From: Hyphomonas sp. | GTDB taxonomy: Bacteria > Pseudomonadota > Alphaproteobacteria > Caulobacterales > Hyphomonadaceae | Reading direction: 5' to 3' | Length of the DNA stretch: 64,000 bases | Assembly: GCA_002700305.1 (NCBI GenBank) | Contig: PACZ01000054.1 | Span: 1-64,000 of the forward strand | Shown: positions 23,998 to 32,705 of the stretch, one piece after another | Layout: each line of letters begins with the position of its first letter | Position numbering within the stretch: position 1 is the stretch's first letter | Translations under genes and position numbers: made by a program | Notes under the pieces: generated by a model | What the model was told of the DNA's origin: nothing | Database searches by the model: none | The model's input: the letters and a program-made list of their open reading frames with translations, nothing else

Positions 23998-24028
23998 CGG
24001 GCGCTCCATGACGGGGCGCCCGTTTTTT
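23998..24028 (+). terminator. Rho-independent terminator after the aminotransferase operon
   Basis: CGGGCGC (23998-24004) pairs with GCGCCCG (24016-24022) and is followed by six T residues. It lies 25 bases after the aminotransferase stop and ends the epimerase-kinase-aminotransferase operon. Confidence 0.82.
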
Positions 24029-24048
24029 GTTTCAGGTCTCAGGCCTGC

Positions 24049-25302
24049 CTAGTCGCGGATTGGATGGCGCATCCAGTCATGGGCGAGCAGCGCTGCATCT
24101 TCCGCATCCAGATTGCGGCCCGCGGCGCGGCGATAGGTGGCGCGATTGGCGCGGGCGGTGCGCAGGAAGTCGAAATCCGACAGTCGGACCTTGCCCTTGG
24201 CGATGAGGTCGGCGCACAGCGCGTCGTCCGTGAAGAGGCGTTCGATGACACCGGCCATGTCCTGCGGGTCCATCGGGTCGAACAGCAGGCCGGCATCGCC
24301 GACCTGTTCGGGCAGGGCGGTGACGTTCGAACTCGCCACGGGAATGCCTTCGGCCCAGGCCTCGAAGATCGGCAGGCTGTTGGCTTCGAAGAGGCTGGGC
24401 ACGACGAGGCAGCGGGCCATCTGATAGATCGCGCGGAGCTCCTCATTGGAGACAAAGCCCAGGAACTGGACCTGGTTCTCAAGGCCGAGTTCGCGCACCC
24501 GGTTGTCCAGCGCTTCGCGGCTCGGCTCATGCCGGGCGCCGGTGGAAACGAGCGGCACGGTGACGCCCTTGTTGTCGCGCAGCCAGGCCATCGCCTCGAA
24601 CAGGCGGAGGTGGTTTTTGTGCGGCCAGGTATTGTTCGGATAAAAGATATAGCGTTCCGGCAGGGCGTATTTTGCGCGGGTTTCGGCTTTGTCTTCGTCC
24701 GACACTTCGGCGAGCAATTGGGTCGGCGCCGCTTCCGGGATGATCTGGACCTTGTCCGGGCTGACCGCGAACTGGGCGACGACGTCATCCTTGATCCATT
24801 GCGAGTTGACGATGATCGCATGCGATGTCCGGCAGGCCGCGCGATAGATCGTCTCGCGCCAGGTGAGGTCGGAGAGGTCGAAGAACTGCGGGTAGTGCAG
24901 GTGCTGCAGATCGTGCGGATTGTAGACGGTCGGGATGGCGCAATAGATGAAGCCCTGCGTCGGCTGGTGCAGCACGTCGAGGCCGAGGCTTTCCAGCCAT
25001 CCGTCCGAGATCGGCACCTGAGGCCAGCCGACCCTGCCATCCCGGCCAAGCGCCTTGTTGGCCATGCCCTTCACGCTGCGCAGCAGGTCACGCACAGGAT
25101 TGCCGGAGGAGGCGGGGCGCATTTCGAACCGCTGGTTGGCGGCGAGCGGGCTCAGCCAGTCGACCTGGGTCTGGTTTTCGACGATCAGGACATAGGTTTC
25201 CGGTCCCTCCAGCTGCCCCAGTGCCGTGATGAGACTGCGCAGGGCCGTCGCGATGCCGCCATGAATGCCGGGTTCGACGTCTACAATGATGCCAACCTTC
25301 AA
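24049..25302 (-). CDS. GT4-family glycosyltransferase
   Basis: The 417-residue GT-B enzyme has an N-terminal acceptor domain beginning KVGIIVDVEPGIHGGIATAL. In the C-terminal donor domain, RYIFYPNNTWPHKNHLRLFEAM, VPLVSTGA, VQFLGFVSNEELRAIYQMARCLVVPSLFEANSLPIFEAWAEGIPVASSNVTALPEQVGDAG carry the family's E-x7-E motif. It probably transfers a sugar onto a lipid-linked glycan in the cytoplasm. The start appears to be a TTG at 25302, preceded by GAGGGGAC; there is no in-frame ATG before the fold begins. It is transcribed alone, opposite to its neighbours, and faces the pyruvyltransferase across 250 bases. Confidence 0.85.
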   Translation of the reverse strand: MKVGIIVDVEPGIHGGIATALRSLITALGQLEGPETYVLIVENQTQVDWLSPLAANQRFEMRPASSGNPVRDLLRSVKGMANKALGRDGRVGWPQVPISDGWLESLGLDVLHQPTQGFIYCAIPTVYNPHDLQHLHYPQFFDLSDLTWRETIYRAACRTSHAIIVNSQWIKDDVVAQFAVSPDKVQIIPEAAPTQLLAEVSDEDKAETRAKYALPERYIFYPNNTWPHKNHLRLFEAMAWLRDNKGVTVPLVSTGARHEPSREALDNRVRELGLENQVQFLGFVSNEELRAIYQMARCLVVPSLFEANSLPIFEAWAEGIPVASSNVTALPEQVGDAGLLFDPMDPQDMAGVIERLFTDDALCADLIAKGKVRLSDFDFLRTARANRATYRRAAGRNLDAEDAALLAHDWMRHPIRD

Positions 25303-25552
25303 AATCCTGTCCCCTCGCTGGAACGATCCGATCGATCCTGTTCAAATATCCGGGTGCGCGTCACCATAGATGGGCGCAGCACGCAAGTCTCATGCAATAG
25401 GATCGTCCTTTTATAGGCCGTTTCTTGAAATTCCGTGTTAGTGGAAAGAGGAAGTTTACTGGAATAGGGTTTGCAACCAAAACGAAGTTTTTGCGAGCAT
25501 GCCCTGCCATGGGCGCGATCGCGTACAGCAGAGGCGTTCTGACGGCGTATTT

Positions 25553-26767
25553 ATGAGACTGGTGGCTCCCTTCGGCTTTTATGGCAGCGGCAATATCGGC
25601 GACGAGGCCACGCTGCTGGGGTTTGGCCGCCTGATTGAACGTTTTGGCGGTAGCATCGGGGTGGATGTCGCCTCCAGCGATCCGTCGCATACCAAACGGG
25701 TTGAGCCCGCATTCCGCTATTACCAGTATGTCGACGGCATCATGGGCCTGCCAGCCAAGCTGCATGCGCATATGGGGGCAGGCTATATCATTCCGGGCGG
25801 CACGCCTCTGATGGACAATCTGGGCGACTGGCCGCTCCTCAGCCTTGGCGGCATGCTCCAGCATGCGGGGAACTGGGGCAAGCCGGCGGCCTTTGTCGGC
25901 GTCGGTGTGGAGCAGCTCCGCCACGATATCTCCCGCCAGCGCGTCCAGGAACAGATCATTCCGAACGTGATGTGCTGGAGCGTGCGAAGCGTGCACGACC
26001 GGGACCGTTTGCTGGACCTCGGCGTTGCGCCCGAACTGATTACGGTCGCCGCCGACATGGCCTGGCTGCTGGATCCGGCGGACCCGGCCTATGGCCGCAA
26101 GGTGACACAGCGCCTGGGGCTGGGCGGCCGCCCGGTCATCGGGGTCAATATCAATGCCGAAGACCATATGGTCGAGAAGGCTCCGCGACTGTTTACGGAA
26201 CTGGCCGCCGGCCTGGACGAACTGGTCAAAAGCCATGGCGCCCGCATCCTGTTCCTCTTCAATGAGGTCCGGGAAGGGGAGACCTATGATCAGGCGGCGG
26301 CGGAGCTGGTCCGCTCCCTGATGTCGCGCAAGGATGCGGTCCTGATGGGGCCGACAGACTATCTGACGCCGCAGGAAATGATGTCGATCATCGCGCAATG
26401 TGCCATGACGATCTCGACGCGCTATCATTTTTGCGTCTTTTCCGCGCTTCAGGGCGTACCATTCCTCGGGATCCGGCGGTCTGACAAGGTCAGCGACCTG
26501 TGCCGGGACCTCGGCTGGAAGGCGGCGGTGGATCCGGATACGGCAACGGGTGCAGACATTGCCAGTACAGGTGATCGGTTGCTTGGTGATCCGGCTGCGG
26601 ACCTGAAGAAACTGGCAGACAAGATTGCCGGCATGCGCGTGCGGGCAGAGGACAATCAGATCGCGCTGGAAGCCTTGTTGCAGGCCATGCGCGGCGTAGG
26701 AATGCAGACCTGGGTGCGGCATGCTGCCAGCCGGGTCGGACAGAAATTGGGGGGTGGGGTTCGATGA
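25553..26767 (+). CDS. Polysaccharide pyruvyl transferase family protein
   Basis: This 404-residue protein starts with MRLVAPFGFYGSGNIGDEATLLGF, the N-terminal signature of PF04230. IPGGTPLMDN, VGVGVEQ, MCWSVRSVHDRDRL, ITVAADMAWLL and the C-terminal STRYHFCVFSALQGVPFLG complete the fold. Members add ketal pyruvate from phosphoenolpyruvate to exopolysaccharide sugars such as galactose or mannose, giving negative charge. The ATG at 25553 begins exactly at the fold, while an in-frame start 18 codons upstream adds residues outside it. Its stop overlaps the next gene's ATG (ATGA), so the four genes to 30381 form one operon. Confidence 0.85.
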   Translation: MRLVAPFGFYGSGNIGDEATLLGFGRLIERFGGSIGVDVASSDPSHTKRVEPAFRYYQYVDGIMGLPAKLHAHMGAGYIIPGGTPLMDNLGDWPLLSLGGMLQHAGNWGKPAAFVGVGVEQLRHDISRQRVQEQIIPNVMCWSVRSVHDRDRLLDLGVAPELITVAADMAWLLDPADPAYGRKVTQRLGLGGRPVIGVNINAEDHMVEKAPRLFTELAAGLDELVKSHGARILFLFNEVREGETYDQAAAELVRSLMSRKDAVLMGPTDYLTPQEMMSIIAQCAMTISTRYHFCVFSALQGVPFLGIRRSDKVSDLCRDLGWKAAVDPDTATGADIASTGDRLLGDPAADLKKLADKIAGMRVRAEDNQIALEALLQAMRGVGMQTWVRHAASRVGQKLGGGVR

Positions 26768-28020
26768 AGCCCGAAAATACGAGAGTTCTGGTCATCACGG
26801 GCGTCTTTCCGCCCATGCCGATCGCCGAGGGGGATCATATCGCCCGCCTCAGCCAGGGGCTGGCGGACCGCGGCTATTCGGTTGATGTGCTGACCAGTAC
26901 GCAGGCGGATGGAAAAAGCGTCAAAGGCTGCCGCGTGCATCCCGAGATCGAGCATTGGAACTGGGCGTCTCAGGGCAAGGTTCTGCGCTTTGCCCAGGAC
27001 CTGAAGCCGGACCTGATCTTCATCTGGTTCATCGGCATGGCGTTCGAGTTCCATCCGATGATTTCACTGATCCCGACGCGCCTGAAGGCGGCCCTGCCGG
27101 ACACGCAGATCGTCACCCAGATCACGGCACCGGTCGGCGTACGTCCGAAGGATCATCCGTTCCTGACCCGGCTGAACCTGAAACTGTCTGCGCGTGCGCT
27201 CGGAGGCGACAATATCAGTTATGAATACGGTACGATCCTGCGCGACTGCGACCGCGTGATCGCCATGGCAAAGCCGCATCTGGAGCGTTTTGCCGAGCAC
27301 ATGCCAGGCCTGGAAGACAAGGCCGTCATCATTCCACCGCCGCCGCTCATCCCGATGAGCGTGCCGGGCGAGGCTTCACGGCTGAAGGGACGCGAGATGC
27401 TGGGTGTGCCCGCTGATGCCCCGCTCTTTGCCTATTTCGGCCGGCTCTATGTCGGCAAGGGTCTCGAATACCTGATCAGGGGATTTGCCAAAGTGCGTGC
27501 AGAGATACCCGACGCGCGCCTCGCCATTATCGGCGGTGCAGCGCCAGATTATTTCAAGTCAGGCTGGAGCGTCGACGATCTTCACGCAATTGCCCGCGAA
27601 GAGGGGATCGAGGATGCCATCAGCTGGACGGGGGAGTTCCCCTTCGATACCGACGCAGGCTCCCTGTATCTTCGGGCGGCCGACTATGCCGTCCTGCCAT
27701 TCTCTGAAGGTGCGGCGCTGAACAACAGTTCCATCGCTGCCTGCGCGGCCCATGACCTGCCGGTGATCACGACCCTGGGCGATCGTCCGGAGCCGGAATT
27801 TGTAGACGGGGAAAACGTGCTTCTGGTCCGGCCGAAAGATGCCGATGCGCTCGCGGAGGGCATGTTGCGCACCCTGAAAGATGCAGGCCTTGCCGCGCGT
27901 CTGCGCGCTGGCTCTGTGGACCTGACGAAGAAATATTTCAGCTGGGATGCGACGCTCGACAGCACGATGAAAGTGTTCGGAGACGCGCTGGAAACAGCGG
28001 CGGTGCGGGCACCGGCATGA
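26764..28020 (+). CDS. GT4-family glycosyltransferase
   Basis: This 418-residue GT-B glycosyltransferase opens with RVLVITGVFPPMPIAEGDHIARLSQGLADRGYSVDVLT, the acceptor half. The donor half has FAYFGRLYVGKGLEYLIRGFAKV, RLAIIGGA, ISWTGEF, and AADYAVLPFSEGAALNNSSIAACAAHDLPVITT, followed by ENVLLVRPKDADAL. The second catalytic Glu position of the usual E-x7-E motif is replaced by the AALNNS segment, which may mark a narrower subfamily. It overlaps the pyruvyltransferase and the HddC-GmhB genes by 4 bases on each side, implying coupled translation. The sugar donor is unknown; GDP-heptose made by its neighbours is a reasonable guess. Confidence 0.83.
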   Translation: MKPENTRVLVITGVFPPMPIAEGDHIARLSQGLADRGYSVDVLTSTQADGKSVKGCRVHPEIEHWNWASQGKVLRFAQDLKPDLIFIWFIGMAFEFHPMISLIPTRLKAALPDTQIVTQITAPVGVRPKDHPFLTRLNLKLSARALGGDNISYEYGTILRDCDRVIAMAKPHLERFAEHMPGLEDKAVIIPPPPLIPMSVPGEASRLKGREMLGVPADAPLFAYFGRLYVGKGLEYLIRGFAKVRAEIPDARLAIIGGAAPDYFKSGWSVDDLHAIAREEGIEDAISWTGEFPFDTDAGSLYLRAADYAVLPFSEGAALNNSSIAACAAHDLPVITTLGDRPEPEFVDGENVLLVRPKDADALAEGMLRTLKDAGLAARLRAGSVDLTKKYFSWDATLDSTMKVFGDALETAAVRAPA

Positions 28021-29225
28021 CCCGTCCGACACAGGCCCTCTTTCTGGTGGGCGGCAGGGGGACACGGCTTGGTGCCCTGTCTGCCAATACACCGAAGCCG
28101 ATGCAGGAGATCGCACCGGGGGTCCTTTTCCTGGACCTGCTTCTGGAGAATGCGGCGCGGATGGGATTCACCGATCTTGTTCTGCTGGCAGGCCATCTTG
28201 GTGACCAGGTCGAGGCGGCGTATCACGGCCGGCGGGTCGGAGAGGCAACAATCCGCGTTGTGCGGGAGAGCCAGCCCATGGGCACCGGCGGCGCGCTTGC
28301 GCAAGCCGCAGATGCGCTGGATGAGCGCTTCGTGCTGCTGAATGGCGATTCCTTTTTCGACATCAATCTGCGTGTCCTGACAGCGGCGCCTTTGCCGGAA
28401 GGCGGCGGCCGGCTGGCATTGCGCATGGTGGACGATACGGCGCGCTATGGTTCCGTGCAGCTGAGCGACACGAAGATCTCCGCCTTCATCGAGAAGAACC
28501 CTGACCTGACGGGCCCGGGGCTGATCAATGGCGGGATCTACTATCTCGACCGGGCCATGGTCGGCCGGATAGAGGCGCCGTCCTCGATCGAGAGCGATGT
28601 GTTTCCCGAACTGGTCCGGGAAGGGCGCCTGGAAGGAGTGCCTTTCGATGGCTATTTCCTGGACATCGGACTGCCGGAAACCCTGGCACAGGCGCAGCGT
28701 GAAACAGCGGCCCTGCGCGTGCGACCCGCCGCATTTCTCGACCGTGACGGCGTGCTCAACGAGGATCATGGATACACCCACCGCGTGGACGATCTCGTCT
28801 GGATGCCGGGTGCCCGCGAAGCGATCCGTTTGCTGAACGATCGCGGCTACCGGGTGATTGTGGTAACCAATCAGGCTGGCGTTGCCCGCGGCTTCTATGA
28901 TGAGGATGCCATCGGGATTTTCCATGCCGGCATGCAGGCCCAGCTCGCAGAGGCGGGCGCGTTTGTGGATGCCTTTTATCACTGCCCCTATCATGCGGAC
29001 GGCAAAGTGCCTGCTTATACGGTGGAGGATCATCCCGACCGCAAGCCGAACCCCGGCATGATCCTGCGGGCGCTGGAGGACTGGCATGTGGACAAGGACA
29101 AGAGCTTCCTGATCGGTGACAAGCCCTCCGACATGGAAGCCGCCCGCCGGGTAGGCTTGCCCGGTCATCTTTATGCCGGTGGAAATCTACAGGCGCTTGT
29201 GTCGGATATAATCGGTCCGGAATGA
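28017..29225 (+). CDS. Bifunctional sugar nucleotidyltransferase / HAD phosphatase (HddC-GmhB fusion)
   Basis: The 402-residue protein joins two enzymes of one pathway. Residues 1-225 are a nucleotidyltransferase: FLVGGRGTRLGALSANTPKPM, the metal-site NGDSFFDIN near 109, and FLDIGLPETLAQA. Residues 235-400 are a HAD-IIIA phosphatase: AAFLDRDGVLNEDHGY with nucleophile Asp near 242, VVTNQAGVARGFYDE, the zinc-loop CPYHAD region, RKPNPGMILRA and IGDKPSDMEAA. This matches HddC (GDP transfer to heptose 1-phosphate) fused to GmhB (heptose 1,7-bisphosphate phosphatase). Together with the HddA-like kinase at 21521 it supports GDP-D-glycero-D-manno-heptose synthesis. Confidence 0.85.
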   Translation: MTRPTQALFLVGGRGTRLGALSANTPKPMQEIAPGVLFLDLLLENAARMGFTDLVLLAGHLGDQVEAAYHGRRVGEATIRVVRESQPMGTGGALAQAADALDERFVLLNGDSFFDINLRVLTAAPLPEGGGRLALRMVDDTARYGSVQLSDTKISAFIEKNPDLTGPGLINGGIYYLDRAMVGRIEAPSSIESDVFPELVREGRLEGVPFDGYFLDIGLPETLAQAQRETAALRVRPAAFLDRDGVLNEDHGYTHRVDDLVWMPGAREAIRLLNDRGYRVIVVTNQAGVARGFYDEDAIGIFHAGMQAQLAEAGAFVDAFYHCPYHADGKVPAYTVEDHPDRKPNPGMILRALEDWHVDKDKSFLIGDKPSDMEAARRVGLPGHLYAGGNLQALVSDIIGPE

Positions 29226-29241
29226 CCGGGGAGGGGTGAGC

Positions 29242-30381
29242 ATGTCTGCGGCCATACCGTTTGACGAAATCCGTCGCTGGACCTTCGATGTCGCCCTGCC
29301 ATTCTGGGGCGATGCGGGATATGACCTGCAGAGCAGGCGCTTTGTCGAGAAGCTGGATTATTCCGGGAAGCCCATCGATACCGGGTATCACCGGACCCGT
29401 GTCATCGGCCGTCAGACTTATGTGTTTTCCCACGCAGCGATCCTGGGCTGGGACCGGGGCCTGTCCCTGTCGGCTGAAGGGGCGCGGCAGCTGGATGAGC
29501 TCTATCTGGGGCCGGACAAGGGTTGGCCCCGTACAACGGGCCCGAATGGCGATATACTGGATGGCACGCCCGATCTCTACGATCTGGCTTTCGTTCTGTT
29601 CGGCTATGCATGGCGGCACAAGGCGGCAAGGGATGAGGCCTCACGGGCCGGCATGCATCGCGCGATGGATTTTATCGACGCGCACCTGCGGGCGGATGTC
29701 GGTTACTGGCACGAATTGCCACCGGAAGGCTGGCGCCTGCAAAACCCTCACATGCATTTGCTGGAAGCGTCTCTGGTTGCCTATGAGGCGACAGGGGAGA
29801 CTCGCTTTCTTGCGACCGCGCGGGAGCTGGTGACGCTGTTCCGGGAAAAGCTGTTCGATGGCACCACGCTGGCCGAGTATTTCGATTCCAACTGGAATCG
29901 TGCCCAAGGGCAGGAAGGCCGGCTGGTTGAACCGGGCCATATGCTCGAATGGGCCTGGATCCTTGTTCAGTATGGCAAAGTCAGCGGAGAGGACACGATT
30001 GCTCTGGCGGAGGGGCTGGTCCGGTTCGCGGAAGCCCATGGCGTTGACCCGAAGACAGCCCGCACCCTGCAGGTGGTTCTGGATGATGGCACGCCTGTCG
30101 ATGCCGGAGCGCGCACCTGGCCGAACACGGAGCGGATCAAGGCGCATCTCGCCCTGTTCGAGGCAACGGGCCGGGACCCGCGTCCCGCGGTGGCCACCAG
30201 TGCGCGCCTGTTGCTGGATCAGTATCTGAGCACACCGATACCGGCCGTGTGGCTGGAACGGTTTACAGCGGATGGCCAGCCGGACGCCGATGATGTGCCG
30301 GCTTCAACGCTTTATCATATCTTCCTGGCCTTCTCAGAAGTGCTGCGCCTGCAGGACCGGATCGAATCCCTGGGCGACTGA
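29242..30381 (+). CDS. AGE-family sugar epimerase/isomerase
   Basis: The 379-residue protein is an (alpha/alpha)6-barrel enzyme of the N-acylglucosamine 2-epimerase family. It starts with IRRWTFDVALPFWGDAGYDLQSRRFVEKLDYSGKP. It has RVIGRQTYVFSHAAILGW near 55-72, LQNPHMHLLEASLVAYEATGETRFL near 167-190, and EPGHMLEWAWIL near 233, with the family's conserved His residues. Similar bacterial proteins interconvert mannose, fructose or their phosphates, so it may supply mannose for GDP-mannose here. I chose the ATG at 29242 (GGAGGGG upstream) over a GTG two codons before. It is the last gene of the operon begun at 25553. Confidence 0.8.
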   Translation: MSAAIPFDEIRRWTFDVALPFWGDAGYDLQSRRFVEKLDYSGKPIDTGYHRTRVIGRQTYVFSHAAILGWDRGLSLSAEGARQLDELYLGPDKGWPRTTGPNGDILDGTPDLYDLAFVLFGYAWRHKAARDEASRAGMHRAMDFIDAHLRADVGYWHELPPEGWRLQNPHMHLLEASLVAYEATGETRFLATARELVTLFREKLFDGTTLAEYFDSNWNRAQGQEGRLVEPGHMLEWAWILVQYGKVSGEDTIALAEGLVRFAEAHGVDPKTARTLQVVLDDGTPVDAGARTWPNTERIKAHLALFEATGRDPRPAVATSARLLLDQYLSTPIPAVWLERFTADGQPDADDVPASTLYHIFLAFSEVLRLQDRIESLGD

Positions 30382-30400
30382 CACCGGCTTGTCTGCCCCG

Positions 30401-30425
30401 GGAACCGCAGAAGCGGTCTTTCGTT
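30401..30425 (+). promoter_or_regulatory. EcfG-type general stress promoter upstream of otsA
   Basis: GGAAC (30401-30405) and CGTT (30422-30425) are separated by exactly 16 bases. GGAAC-N16/17-CGTT is the consensus for the alphaproteobacterial general stress sigma factor EcfG (SigT in Caulobacter). The site is 131 bases before the otsA ATG and would put trehalose synthesis under the PhyR-NepR-EcfG response. Confidence 0.72.
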
Positions 30426-30555
30426 GATCTTTCTTCGGCAGACGCCCGCATTGGCTTAATCCTGAGCAGGCTGGAAATTTTCGTGAGGAAAATGGCCCTC
30501 GGAGGTTGGGTCTTCCGGCGGAGCGGCCTACATGGAACCTAGCAGGAAGGAACCG

Positions 30556-31977
30556 ATGACAAGCGCCAAAGCAGACACATCGGCAGAGCCGTCAGGGCGT
30601 CTGGTCGCCATTTCAAACCGGACCGCGGCTGGCAGCGAAAGCAAGGCAGGCGGTCTCGCTGTGGCGCTTTGGGAGACCCTGGTGGAGACCAAGGGCCTCT
30701 GGATCGGCTGGTCCGGCCGTGTGCTCGACTTCGAAACCGCCCGGGTCAATCACGTCGAGGAGGAGGGGGTTCACTTCGCCCTCAGCGACCTCTCACGCCG
30801 GCAATATGATGGCTTCTATCTCGCTTATGCCAATTCTGTCCTCTGGTCGGTCATGCATAACCGGATCGATCTTGCCGTGTTCGAGGCGGACACCTATCGC
30901 AACTACCGCTCCGTGAACGAGAAATTTGCCCGGATCGCGGTGCAGGAGGCTCGGCAGGAAGACTTTGTCTGGGTGCATGATTACCACTTCTTTCTGCTGG
31001 GGCGGATGATGCGCCAGAGGGGCTGGCAGGGGAGGCTCGGCTGGTTCCTGCACATCCCGTTTCCGGCGCCGGACGCTTTCCGTGCGATCCCGCAGCACCG
31101 GGAGCTCGGTGAGGCGATGTGCGCCTATGATGTGGTTGGCGTCCAGACGGGAAAAGACCTCTATAATCTTGCCCGCTATCTGGAAGAAGAATTCGACGCA
31201 GAAGAAATGCCGGACGGACGCTTTAAAGTCGGTGAGCGGACGGTCCGCCTGCTGCATTGCCCCATCGGGATTGACGTGGACGCCTTTGTGGAAGCCTCCA
31301 CCTGCGATGACGCGCAGTTGGCGGCATCAAAACTCAACAAGTTTCTCGGCAATCGCCAGCTCGTGCTGGGGGTCGACCGGATGGACTATTCCAAGGGTCT
31401 CATTCAGCGCTTCGAAGGCATGGCCGACCTGTTTGACCGTCATCCGGATGTGCACGGACATATCTCCTTTACCCAGATTGCGCCGCCTTCCCGCTCCGTT
31501 GTGGAAGAATACCAGCAGCTTCGCCAGCAACTGAACGAACTGTCTGGCCGCATAAACGGGGACTATGGAGATCTGGACTGGATTCCCATCCGCTATCTGG
31601 CGCGGGGGTATGACCGGGACGAAATTGCCGGCCTGTACCGGCAGGCCAAGGTGTGCCTGGTCACGCCCCTGCAGGACGGCATGAACCTGGTCGCCAAGGA
31701 GTTTGTGGCCGCGCAGGACCCGAATGACCCCGGCGTCCTTGTCCTGTCCCAGTTCGCCGGCGCGGCGGAGCAGATGCAGGAGGCCCTGATCGTGAACCCC
31801 TATGATGCGGGCGCGATTTCCGAAGCCGTCTACCGGGCGATTCACATGCCGCTCGAAGAGCGACAGACGCGCTGGCGGAGGCTCATGGACGGCATCCGGT
31901 CCCAGGACCTGATCTGGTGGCGTGAGCGGTTTCTGAACGCCGTTCCGGCTGATTCTGAAACGCCTGCGGAGTCATGA
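30556..31977 (+). CDS. otsA: Trehalose-6-phosphate synthase
   Basis: The 473-residue GT20 enzyme makes trehalose 6-phosphate from UDP-glucose and glucose 6-phosphate. It has [11 protein letters not shown] at the start, [17 protein letters not shown] near residue 142, [12 protein letters not shown] near 165, [18 protein letters not shown] near 272, and [19 protein letters not shown] near 375. It lacks the GGL-rich loop length changes of fused plant forms. I take the ATG at 30556, preceded by AGGAAGGAA, rather than the ATG eight codons earlier. It is followed by otsB with a 4-base overlap, and a stress-sigma promoter lies upstream. Confidence 0.93.
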   Translation: MTSAKADTSAEPSGRLVAISNRTAAGSESKAGGLAVALWETLVETKGLWIGWSGRVLDFETARVNHVEEEGVHFALSDLSRRQYDGFYLAYANSVLWSVMHNRIDLAVFEADTYRNYRSVNEKFARIAVQEARQEDFVWVHDYHFFLLGRMMRQRGWQGRLGWFLHIPFPAPDAFRAIPQHRELGEAMCAYDVVGVQTGKDLYNLARYLEEEFDAEEMPDGRFKVGERTVRLLHCPIGIDVDAFVEASTCDDAQLAASKLNKFLGNRQLVLGVDRMDYSKGLIQRFEGMADLFDRHPDVHGHISFTQIAPPSRSVVEEYQQLRQQLNELSGRINGDYGDLDWIPIRYLARGYDRDEIAGLYRQAKVCLVTPLQDGMNLVAKEFVAAQDPNDPGVLVLSQFAGAAEQMQEALIVNPYDAGAISEAVYRAIHMPLEERQTRWRRLMDGIRSQDLIWWRERFLNAVPADSETPAES

Positions 31978-32705
31978 TGTTGCAGGGGGAGGCGCCGCCG
32001 CCGCTGCAGGCGGAAGACGCGCTGTTTCTGGATTTTGATGGGACGCTGGCCGGATTGCAGGACAATCCGGACACGGTGTTTCTGGCGCCGGGTATGGCTG
32101 CGGTTCTGGAGGCGATTGGCGGGCGGCTTGAAGGCGCGCTCGCGATCCTTTCCGGACGGGATGCGGGCGATCTCGCCCGCCGCGTGCCGGGCGGCCTCTG
32201 GCGGATCGGCAATCATGGACTGATTCCTTTGGCACCCGGTGCCAAGTCGCCGGAAGAGCGGGCGGCTGCGCCGGATGCCGTGCGCGGCGCGATTGAGAAA
32301 ATCAGTGCCATGTTCCATGGTACGCGCGTTGAAACCAAGGGGCCGGTTCTGGCGTTGCATTACCGACAAGCCCCAGATTTTGCAGAAGAAATAGGTGTGG
32401 CGCTCGCCGATGCCGGGCTCTCTGCGGAGGGGTACCGCATCCAGCATGGAAAATTTGTTTTTGAGGCCAAGCCTGAAGACGCAAACAAGGGCCGCGCCTT
32501 GGCCCGTATGATGCAAGACGCTCCGTTTTCCGGGCGGCGTCCGGTCATGATTGGTGACGATACGACCGATGAAGATGCTTTCCGGGCCGCAAACGACTTG
32601 GGCGGGTTGACGATCAAGGTCGGCGCAGGTGACACCGTCGCCCAGCACCGGCTGAAGGATGTCGAGGCCGTGCATGCGTATCTGAAGGAGCTGACAGGGA
32701 CATGA
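31974..32705 (+). CDS. otsB: Trehalose-6-phosphate phosphatase
   Basis: This 243-residue HAD hydrolase removes phosphate from trehalose 6-phosphate. The nucleophile motif is FLDFDGTLAG (Asp near residue 20), followed by AILSGRDAGDLARRV near 62 and IGNHGL, with the cap domain in the middle. The final motif is MIGDDTTDEDAFRAANDLGG near residue 193. Its start overlaps otsA and its stop overlaps the GH15 gene, both as ATGA-type junctions, so the three are translated as one unit. Trehalose would accumulate in the cytoplasm as a stress protectant. Confidence 0.92.
   Translation: MMLQGEAPPPLQAEDALFLDFDGTLAGLQDNPDTVFLAPGMAAVLEAIGGRLEGALAILSGRDAGDLARRVPGGLWRIGNHGLIPLAPGAKSPEERAAAPDAVRGAIEKISAMFHGTRVETKGPVLALHYRQAPDFAEEIGVALADAGLSAEGYRIQHGKFVFEAKPEDANKGRALARMMQDAPFSGRRPVMIGDDTTDEDAFRAANDLGGLTIKVGAGDTVAQHRLKDVEAVHAYLKELTGT

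Noticed and set aside
25324-25345. GGAAC in the promoter region between the GT4 and pyruvyltransferase genes as an EcfG site
   Set aside because: No CGTT occurs at a spacing of 16 or 17 bases.
24064-26722. Two frames of about 450 codons on the strands opposite the GT4 and pyruvyltransferase genes
   Set aside because: They are antisense shadows; catalytic motifs lie only on the annotated strands.
27684-29168. 494-codon minus-strand frame opposite the HddC-GmhB fusion
   Set aside because: No motifs, and the plus-strand frame has both enzyme signatures intact.
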